Shown: piece by piece, positions 16,105-22,101 of the stretch
Position numbering within the stretch: position 1 is the stretch's first letter
Layout of the letters: each line of letters starts with the position of its first letter
Source of the DNA: Nocardiopsis listeri
GTDB taxonomy: Bacteria > Actinomycetota > Actinomycetes > Streptosporangiales > Streptosporangiaceae
DNA: 38,749 nt
Assembly: GCF_020741345.1 (NCBI RefSeq)
Contig: NZ_DYZD01000300.1
Location: 1 to 38,749 of the forward strand
Reading direction: 5' to 3'
Made by a program: the position numbers and the translations under genes
The notes under the pieces: generated by a model
The model's input: only the letters and a program-made list of their open reading frames with translations
What the model was told of the DNA's origin: nothing
Databases searched by the model: none

Positions 16105-17348
16105 GCACCCCCTTCCCGATGGCCGATGGCCGAGTCCAGGGCCCGCAACAGCAGGTCGGCGACGATCAGCCCGTCCGTCTCCCCCTCATGGGGCAGGAAC
16201 TCGACCACGTCGATCCCGACGATGCGTCGGGCCGAGCACAGGTCGGTCAACAACCCGACCAGTTCGGCGTGGGTGAAACCTCCGGGCAGGGGCGTGCCCG
16301 TGGCGGAGAGCACCGAGGGGTCCAGCGCGTCCACGTCGATGGTCAGGTGGTAGGGCAGGGAGTCGGGGAGTTCGGCGAGGATCTCGCCGAGCGGGGTGCT
16401 CAGCGCCGACCTTCCGGGCCAGCGGCGCAGTGTGTCGTCCGGCCGTGCGGGCGGATCCTCCAGTTGGCGCAGGCCGAACTGGGCGAGGCGGACCACCCGA
16501 GGATCGCCTACCACCCAGTCCATGACGTTTCCGTGGTGGCAGTGGAGTTCGGCGTCGTCGTGGCGGGGACGGGCGTAGTCGCCGTGGGCGTCGATGTGCA
16601 GGACGCCGAGATCGCCGTGGACCTCGGCCAGACCTCGGACGATGGGCAACGTGACGGAGTGGTCGCCGCCCAGGATCACCGGGAGGCGGCCGTGCCCGCT
16701 GAGGCGGCCCACCACGTTCTCCAGCACCGACCAGGTGGGCCCGGCGGAACGGTGCACGTTGGTGGTCACGTCGCCGATGTCCGCCAGACGTACTCCGGCC
16801 AACACACGTCTCCCGGTCACCGGGTCCACGGCACCGGACGGGCCGTCGACGGTGTCCCGGTAGCGGAACAGGGCGCCTCCGGTACGTCGTAACTGGGCGG
16901 GACCGAACCTGCTGCCGGGCCGGTGCGAGGCCCCCAGGTCGTAGGGCATCCCGAGGAAGACGACATCGCAGGACTCACCGCGCAGTGCCTCGGCCAGGGT
17001 GAGGACCGGGGCGCCGAACATGCCGCCTCGCCCGGCGGGGGTGGGGACTCCGTCCGGGTCGTGTCGTCTTATGAGGCCTCGTTCTCCCAGGGCCGTGACC
17101 AGGGCGCGCAGGTGGGATCGGTCGGTTCCTTCGCCTTGGGCAAGGGTGGCCAGGGTGCGGGGAACGGCGAAGGCGGCGAGCAGGTCGGCGGTGACCGGAC
17201 CGACCTCCAGTTCCCACCCCTCACGGGTGTGCCACACGGTGGTGCGACCGTCCTGCGAGCCCCGCAGGGCCAGCAGGGGTTCGGTGGCCAAGAGGGTGTC
17301 GTCGGTGATCGGAGGGGCCTGCATCGCCCCGGGGCCGGAGTCGTTCAC
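16101..17348 (-). CDS. Agmatinase/arginase-family ureohydrolase with N-terminal RRE/PqqD-like domain
   Basis: A 415-aa two-domain protein. Residues about 115-410 form a ureohydrolase with every manganese ligand in place: GGDH (His230), DAHGD (Asp253, His255, Asp257) and the DVDALDP motif (Asp338, Asp340), plus GIDVVEF (Glu383). The family hydrolyses guanidino groups to amine and urea. Residues about 15-97 are not part of known arginases. They form a strand-rich start (TTVWHTREGWELEVG) and then a winged-helix pattern (PVTADLLAAF...HLRALVTALGERGLIRR) like the PqqD/RiPP-recognition fold. This suggests leader-guided action on a peptide arginine. GTG start at 17348, overlapping the upstream stop. 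The domain junction uses the rare codons ATA-AGA (residues 93-94). Confidence 0.82.
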   Translation of the reverse strand: MNDSGPGAMQAPPITDDTLLATEPLLALRGSQDGRTTVWHTREGWELEVGPVTADLLAAFAVPRTLATLAQGEGTDRSHLRALVTALGERGLIRRHDPDGVPTPAGRGGMFGAPVLTLAEALRGESCDVVFLGMPYDLGASHRPGSRFGPAQLRRTGGALFRYRDTVDGPSGAVDPVTGRRVLAGVRLADIGDVTTNVHRSAGPTWSVLENVVGRLSGHGRLPVILGGDHSVTLPIVRGLAEVHGDLGVLHIDAHGDYARPRHDDAELHCHHGNVMDWVVGDPRVVRLAQFGLRQLEDPPARPDDTLRRWPGRSALSTPLGEILAELPDSLPYHLTIDVDALDPSVLSATGTPLPGGFTHAELVGLLTDLCSARRIVGIDVVEFLPHEGETDGLIVADLLLRALDSAIGHREGGA

Positions 17349-18547
17349 GCGGTGGCCCCCGCGGTGGTGAGCGCGGCTTCGGCGTCGATCATGTGCTCAC
17401 CGTCGAAGAGGTGTTCACGTGGCGGGGGGATGCGGTTGAACCACCGGGCGTTGGTGATGGTGTAGGCGCCGGTCGCGGTGATGACCAGGCGGTCGCCCGC
17501 ACGGCAGTGGGGCACCTCCAGGGTGGTGCGAGCGGCGGTGGGGGTGGCGCCGAAGAAGTCGTTCTCGTAGAGGGTGCAGCCTGCCAGGAGGGCGGGAGCG
17601 CCGGGCCGACGTCCGTCCAGGGACAGGACCTGGGGCCGGTTGTGCCAGGGGGCGAGGTTCCAGGCGGAGGCGTCCAGGGTCACGACGCGGGTGTCGAGGA
17701 CCGGATGGTGCTCCTCCACCGACCGCACCCTGGTGAGGAGATACCCGTAGGGGGTGAGCAGCGCACCTCCGGGCTCGAAGCGCAGGGAGATCGAGCGACC
17801 GGTACGTTCGCGCCAGCCCGTGACGAGCGCGGCGACGTCGCCGAACGCGTCGATGGCGCTCGCCCGATCCCGGTAGAGGTGGAAGAACCCGCCTCCGAGG
17901 TCGATGGTGTGCACCTCGGGCAGGTGCTCGGCGACGGTGAGGAGGTAGCGGGTCTTGTAACGCAGGGAGTCCGGGGTCATCTGGCCGGTGTGGACGTGCA
18001 GCCGGGTGGGCCTCAGCCGATGTCGTTCGAGCACCCGTGTGAGTTCGGGGTCGGCGGGGCGGACTCCGAAGCGGCTGTCTCCGGCGAAGGTCGCCGTGTC
18101 CTCCAGGGCCTCGGGGAGGTCCACTCGCACACGTATCCCCACCTCGTCCCCGGGGCGATGCCGTCCGTAGGAGTCGAGTTGATCGAGGGAATCACAGTCC
18201 AGGGTGATCCCTCGCGCGGCCAGGGCGTCGAAGTCGGTTTCGGTGAAAACGGGGCCCGTCGCGGAGATCTCGGCGAAGCCGGCGTTCACGGCCAGGTCGA
18301 GTTCTCCGGGGGAGGCGACGTCGCAGCCGAGTCCGAGCGCGGCCATCTCCCCGAGCACGGCGGGGGTGTGGCACGCCTTGAGTGCCAGGTTGAGTCCTGC
18401 GTCGGGGATGAGGGCGACGTCGTGGCGCATCGCCTCCACACCCGCACGAATACCGGGCAGGTCGTAGATCAGCGCGGGGGTGTCGAGATCCTCGGCGAGC
18501 GCGAAGAGGCGTTCGCTCGGTGGGGTGAACAGGGGGGCTGGTGGCAT
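17345..18547 (-). CDS. Alanine-racemase-fold PLP decarboxylase-like protein, copy 2
   Basis: A 400-aa paralogue of the protein at 14983-16104, with Lys57 (NLALKACH) as Schiff-base lysine, CDVASPGEL, SRFGVRPADPEL, HVHTGQM, IDLGGGFF, EPGG and the C-terminal GCTLYENDFF and GAYT. The residue matching the catalytic Cys of ornithine/diaminopimelate decarboxylase is Leu here, whereas copy 1 keeps Cys. These enzymes build active sites from two chains, so the copies could form a heterodimer with one full site (inference). ATG at 18547 with GAAGGA upstream; the frame continues upstream but only as an off-frame shadow of the precursor gene. It is the first enzyme gene after the putative precursor. Confidence 0.82.
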   Translation of the reverse strand: MPPAPLFTPPSERLFALAEDLDTPALIYDLPGIRAGVEAMRHDVALIPDAGLNLALKACHTPAVLGEMAALGLGCDVASPGELDLAVNAGFAEISATGPVFTETDFDALAARGITLDCDSLDQLDSYGRHRPGDEVGIRVRVDLPEALEDTATFAGDSRFGVRPADPELTRVLERHRLRPTRLHVHTGQMTPDSLRYKTRYLLTVAEHLPEVHTIDLGGGFFHLYRDRASAIDAFGDVAALVTGWRERTGRSISLRFEPGGALLTPYGYLLTRVRSVEEHHPVLDTRVVTLDASAWNLAPWHNRPQVLSLDGRRPGAPALLAGCTLYENDFFGATPTAARTTLEVPHCRAGDRLVITATGAYTITNARWFNRIPPPREHLFDGEHMIDAEAALTTAGATA

Positions 18548-18574
18548 CGACGATCCTTCACCGGGGATAGGACC

Positions 18575-18602
18575 CGTCGGGCCGGTGGCGGCCGGCCCGA
18601 CG
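18575..18602 (-). promoter_or_regulatory. Strong hairpin between precursor gene and first enzyme gene
   Basis: A perfect 11-bp inverted repeat CGTCGGGCCGG / CCGGCCCGACG with a 6-base loop. It lies 33 bases after the precursor stop and about 27 bases before the next start. There is no T-run on the minus strand. Its position fits an attenuator or mRNA-end stabiliser that would keep the short precursor transcript more abundant than the enzyme mRNA, as in many RiPP operons. Confidence 0.6.
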
Positions 18603-18635
18603 GACGAGGTTCCCAGGGACTCGGAGAAGCTCGGA

Positions 18636-18818
18636 CTAGTTGGCGCGGGGGCGGCTGCCGCCGAGGGTGCCGAGGTCCATGCTGATCTCGCGGACGTCTG
18701 CACCGCCGATCTCACGGATGGACTCGTCGATGACGGCCTGTTCGCTCCAGGCCTCGCCGGTGAAGTTGGCGTCGAACTCCTTTTCGAGGTCGGCCAGCTT
18801 CGTCTGCAAAGTGGGCAT
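18636..18818 (-). CDS. Putative RiPP precursor peptide (60 aa)
   Basis: A 60-aa acidic peptide of unknown family, first gene of the accessory operon. The N-terminal 50 residues are helical and rich in Asp/Glu (LQTKLADLEKEFDANF, then AVIDESIREIGGADV), like a leader. The C-terminus is MDLGTLGG followed by SRPRAN, so a double-Gly at 53-54 precedes a six-residue tail with Arg56 and Arg58. It has no Cys and a single Trp24. AAAGGA lies about 7 bases before the ATG. The RRE-like domain fused to the arginase and the modifying enzymes downstream make a ribosomal precursor the best reading. A small non-substrate partner protein is the alternative. The core boundary is inferred only from the Gly-Gly. 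Confidence 0.72.
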   Translation of the reverse strand: MPTLQTKLADLEKEFDANFTGEAWSEQAVIDESIREIGGADVREISMDLGTLGGSRPRAN

Positions 18819-19149
18819 AGTTCGTCCTTTCGCCTAGAAGGGTGGATTCGCGGACGTAACCACCTCATGGCGCCTTACCGGTGGGCGGCGTCGAACGCAG
18901 TGCCCACTGTAAGAATCGACTTTTCCCAGGACAACACGGTGACCAATTGCGGCCACAATGAAACCCAGACCCAGTTGAAAAAACCATGAACAGAATTCAT
19001 GAATAAGTGCGACATAGCACAGAAAAGCATTATGGCTTTCCCGCCGCCTTATCCCTCGAAACCGCCACGAACAAAGTCAGGGGGTAATAAGGGGCAGGGT
19101 CCAGGGGGAGCGAACGGTGTCCTGGCCGCCCGGGAGGCGTCCGTGTGCC
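18819..19149. other. Upstream region of the RiPP-like operon
   Basis: 331 bases between the phosphatase stop and the precursor start, less GC-rich than its surroundings (18,900-19,090). It contains the candidate promoter at 18906-18934 and an inverted repeat CATGAA-N5-TTCATG (18985-19001) that could be a regulator site. No regulator gene lies nearby. It is also one edge of the insertion into the conserved phosphatase-DUF3090 pair. No convincing gene is seen. Confidence 0.5.
18906..18934 (-). promoter_or_regulatory. Candidate sigma-70 type promoter of the RiPP-like operon
   Basis: Reading the minus strand, TTGTCC (18934-18929) and TACAGT (18911-18906) are separated by 17 bases. Each matches the -35/-10 consensus at four of six positions. 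The predicted start lies near 18899, about 80 bases before the precursor ATG. Confidence 0.4.
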
Positions 19150-19896
19150 TCACTCGATGTCGGATGCCCCGGCACCGCCGCCCACGGGGGCGTCGCCCTC
19201 GGTCTCGGCGGCGGTGGGCAGCACCCCGGCCAGGGGGCGTCCGGTGTCGTTGAGCCCGTTGAGGAAGGGACGGGTGCGCGTGTAGGTGATGGAGGTGACC
19301 GAACAGGGGTCCACCCGCACCCGTTGGAACAGGTCCAGGTGGACACCGAGCGCGTCGGCGACGATCGCCTTGATGATGTCTCCGTGGCTGCACACCACGT
19401 ACACGGGCGGGTCCTGGGCCGCCTCCCGGGTGAGTCGGGTGTTCCAGTCCCGCACGGCCTCCACCGCACGGGCGGAGGCGGCGGCGAGGGACTCCCCACC
19501 GGGGAAGCGCGCTGCGCTGGGGTGGTCCTGCACGACCCGCCATAGGGGTTCGGCGGCGAGGTCGGTGAGGGAGCGCCCGGTCCAGCTTCCGTAGTCGCAC
19601 TCGAGGAAGCGCTCGTCCAGGGCGAGGGGCACTCCGAGCCGTTGGGCCAGGGCCTCGGCGGTCTCCTGGCAGCGTTCGAGCGGGCTGGAGACCAGGGCCG
19701 AGGGGGTGAGTCCCTCCAGCCGGTCCGCGAGGTGGGCGGCCTGGTCCCGGCCGGTGTCGTTGAGGTGCACCCCCGGGGCCCGACCGGCCAGCCGCGGGCC
19801 GGTGGCGTCGGTCATCCCGTGCCGTACGAGCAGGAGGGTGACCGCTTCGGGAGCGGGCGGGGTGTCCTTGGTCTGCGCCGATGTCGCCATGACCAC
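19150..19896 (-). CDS. Histidine phosphatase, MSMEG_4193 family
   Basis: A 248-aa member of the phosphoglycerate-mutase-like histidine phosphatase superfamily (TIGR03848, MSMEG_4193 type). The RHG motif (LLVRHGMTD, phospho-accepting His26), SPLERCQETA, the acid segment ECDYGSWTG and the second catalytic His in VVCSHGDII are all present. The substrate is not known. In related genomes this gene sits directly before DUF3090 and SCO1664; here those follow only after the 9-kb insertion. The GTG at 19896 has GGTGGAA eight bases upstream; an ATG at 19890 is an alternative. It lies 77 bases after uppP, probably in the same operon. Confidence 0.88.
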   Translation of the reverse strand: MVMATSAQTKDTPPAPEAVTLLLVRHGMTDATGPRLAGRAPGVHLNDTGRDQAAHLADRLEGLTPSALVSSPLERCQETAEALAQRLGVPLALDERFLECDYGSWTGRSLTDLAAEPLWRVVQDHPSAARFPGGESLAAASARAVEAVRDWNTRLTREAAQDPPVYVVCSHGDIIKAIVADALGVHLDLFQRVRVDPCSVTSITYTRTRPFLNGLNDTGRPLAGVLPTAAETEGDAPVGGGAGASDIE

Positions 19897-19973
19897 AGAC
19901 TATGTTCCACCGCCGGGGGTCGGCCGTTCGGGCGCCGGGGCCGGCCGCCGGACGCGGCCGGCCCCGGCGATCG

Positions 19974-20813
19974 TCAGCCGATCCCGGCTCCGCCCTCCGG
20001 GGCGAGCGCACCGAAGAAGACCAGGCCCAGGATGAGCAGGCCCAGCGCGATGCGGTAGTACACGAACGGCATGAAGCTGTGCGTGCTGATGAACTTCATC
20101 AGCCAGGCGATGACGATGTAGCCGATCACGAACGCCACGACGGTGCCGACGATGGTGGCGCCCCAACCCGCGTACTCGTCGCCGCCGATGTCGAGCATCT
20201 TGTACAGCCCGGAGGCGAACACGGCGGGCAGGGCGAGCAGGAACGCGAACTCGGCGGCGGCCGGCCGGTCGAAGCCCAGCAGTCGACCACCGGTGATGGT
20301 GGCGCCCGAGCGGGAGACGCCCGGGATGAGGGCGAGTGTCTGGAACAGACCGAAGATCAGACCCCGTTTGAGGTTCAGGTCCTCGATCTCGTTCTGACGG
20401 CGCGCGAGGTGGTCGACGATACCGAGCAGGATGCCGAAGATGATGAGGTTGAGGGCGATCAGGCGCAGATCGCGGAAGACCCCCTCGATCTGGTCCTCCA
20501 GGAGCAGGCCCAGCACACCGATCGGGATGGTGCCGATGATGATGTACCAACCCATGCGGGCGTTGACGTCGCCGCGCAGGTCCCGATCGAAGAGGGCCCG
20601 GCACCAGACGGAGATGATCGCCCAGATGCGCTTGCGGAAGTAGAGGACCACCGCGAGCTCGGTACCGATCTGGCTCACCGCGGTGAACGCCGCGCCGGGG
20701 TCGGGCCAGTTGAAGAACGCCGCGAAGACACGCAGGTGGGCGCTGGAAGAGATGGGTAGGAACTCGGTGAGTCCTTGGATGAGGCCGAGAACGACCGCCT
20801 CGAAGATGGACAC
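19974..20813 (-). CDS. uppP: Undecaprenyl-diphosphatase UppP (BacA family)
   Basis: A 279-aa polytopic membrane enzyme that dephosphorylates undecaprenyl diphosphate to recycle the lipid carrier for cell-wall synthesis; overexpression of the family gives bacitracin resistance. Signature motifs are GLTEFLPISSSAHL near the N-terminus (catalytic Glu17) and PGVSRSGATI in the middle. About eight transmembrane segments are visible. The GTG at 20813 (VSIFEAVVLGLIQG) is chosen because it gives the family's standard N-terminus and length; the 30 upstream in-frame residues are unlike the family. GAAAGA lies upstream of the start. Confidence 0.93.
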   Translation of the reverse strand: MSIFEAVVLGLIQGLTEFLPISSSAHLRVFAAFFNWPDPGAAFTAVSQIGTELAVVLYFRKRIWAIISVWCRALFDRDLRGDVNARMGWYIIIGTIPIGVLGLLLEDQIEGVFRDLRLIALNLIIFGILLGIVDHLARRQNEIEDLNLKRGLIFGLFQTLALIPGVSRSGATITGGRLLGFDRPAAAEFAFLLALPAVFASGLYKMLDIGGDEYAGWGATIVGTVVAFVIGYIVIAWLMKFISTHSFMPFVYYRIALGLLILGLVFFGALAPEGGAGIG

Positions 20814-21126
20814 GCGGTTCGGTCTTTCGTTTTCAGGGGTGGCCCAAAGCAGGGCACGGGCACATGTTCTTGCGTGGGGAGCGGTCGCCTGGGGCCGCGT
20901 CACACCTCACTCGTCGCACCTCGGCCCCGGACCGGACCGTGATGACAGTACGCAGCCAAGGTGTACCCCCGCCCTACGTTCGGTCAACTACCGGTGTCCG
21001 ACGATCCACGAGAACCTGTCCGGAACATCACGTCTTGGTGATCGGGCGCCCTCTGCGCTGGTGAGCCGGGCGTCCGAAACCGGCCGAGCACCCCGCCGAC
21101 AGGGGGGACAGGGTAATCTCCGCCGC
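20814..21126. other. Divergent intergenic region uppP / aldo-keto reductase
   Basis: 313 bases between two divergently transcribed genes, so both promoters must lie here. No sequence close to a known promoter consensus, repeat or small gene stood out. Confidence 0.5.
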
Positions 21127-22080
21127 ATGGAACAGCGACAGGTGGGCAGATCAGGACTCTGGGTGTCTCGTACCGCTCTGGGCACGATGACCTGGGGAAA
21201 GGACACCTCCGAGGAGGAAGCCGGGCAGCAGCTCACCGCGTTCGCGGACGCCGGCGGCACACTCGTGGACACGGCCGACATCTACACGGGAGGACAGAGC
21301 GAGCGCATCCTGGGCCGATTGCTGCGAGGGACGGTGCGGCGCGAGGACGTCGTCGTGGCGACCAAGAGCGGCCACACCCCCGAGGGGTACCGACCGGTGG
21401 ACGCCTCCCGAAGGCACCTGCTGGCGTCGCTGGACGCCTCCTTGCGACGGTTGCAGACCGACTACGTGGACCTGTGGCAGCTGCACGTGTTCGACCCGCA
21501 CACCCCGCCGGAGGAGACACTGTCGGCGATGGAGGCCGCCGTGGCCGCCGGCAAGGCCCGCTACGTGGGCACCGGGAACCTGGAGGCCTGGCAGTTCGCG
21601 ACCCTGGCGACCTGGCAGCGCGCCCGCTCGGGCCGGGTCCCCCTGGTGAGTGCGGGCACGGAGTACTCGCTGCTCAACCGGTCCGCCGACCACTCCCTGC
21701 GGCCGGCGACCGCGGCGAGCGACGCCCACCTGATCGCCTGGTCCCCGCTGGGTCGCGGGGTGCTCAGCGCCAAGTACCGCAACGGGGTTCCCTCGGACTC
21801 ACGGGCGACCTTCCCGCACATGGCGCCCTACGTCGAGCCCTACCTGGACGACCGCAGCCGTCGGGTGGTGGAGTCGGTGTGCACCGCGGCGGAGGGCCTG
21901 GGCGTGTCTCCGCTCGCGGTGGCGTTGAGCTGGGCGCGCGACCAGAGCGGCGTCGCTTCCGCTGTCGTCGGGCCGCGCACCCTGCCCCAACTGGAGGAGA
22001 TCCTCTCGGTGGAGAGCGTGGAGCTGCCGCCCAAGATCAGGGACGCGCTGGACGACGCCACCGCCGGCCCCGGACGCTGA
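21127..22080 (+). CDS. Aldo/keto reductase
   Basis: A 317-aa NADPH-dependent oxidoreductase of the aldo/keto reductase superfamily. The tetrad is visible: Asp and Tyr in LVDTADIYTGG, Lys in VVATKSGH and His in LWQLHVFD. A cofactor-binding region follows toward the C-terminus (WSPLGRGVLSAKYR and AVVGPRTLPQLEE). The ATG at 21127 begins the typical MEQRQVGRSGLWVSRTALG opening. Upstream open frame is non-coding in character. The gene belongs to the same conserved neighbourhood as uppP and the MSMEG_4193 phosphatase. The substrate is unknown. Confidence 0.92.
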   Translation: MEQRQVGRSGLWVSRTALGTMTWGKDTSEEEAGQQLTAFADAGGTLVDTADIYTGGQSERILGRLLRGTVRREDVVVATKSGHTPEGYRPVDASRRHLLASLDASLRRLQTDYVDLWQLHVFDPHTPPEETLSAMEAAVAAGKARYVGTGNLEAWQFATLATWQRARSGRVPLVSAGTEYSLLNRSADHSLRPATAASDAHLIAWSPLGRGVLSAKYRNGVPSDSRATFPHMAPYVEPYLDDRSRRVVESVCTAAEGLGVSPLAVALSWARDQSGVASAVVGPRTLPQLEEILSVESVELPPKIRDALDDATAGPGR

Positions 22081-22101
22081 TCGTCCGGTCGGCCGACCCG
22101 G

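Noticed and set aside
13478-16108. An 876-codon open frame spanning the PLP enzyme and decarboxylase copy 1
   Set aside because: Only the part from 14986 downward encodes a recognisable protein. The upstream portion is an off-frame shadow of decarboxylase copy 1, rich in Arg/Pro/Gly, so it is not a fusion gene.
18636-18818. The 60-aa peptide as an amino-group carrier protein (LysW-like)
   Set aside because: It lacks the zinc-binding Cys pattern and the C-terminal acidic EDWGE-type end; no ATP-grasp ligase is nearby.
17345-18868. A 507-codon frame suggesting decarboxylase copy 2 has a 107-residue N-terminal extension
   Set aside because: The extension is the shadow of the 60-aa peptide gene and includes the intergenic hairpin; GAAGGA precedes the internal ATG at 18547.
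10111-18934. A polyamine pathway (arginase plus ornithine decarboxylase acting on free amino acids) in place of a RiPP cluster
   Set aside because: Not fully excluded, but it does not explain the RRE-like domain, the co-operonic peptide, the oxygenase pair or the altered decarboxylase motifs.
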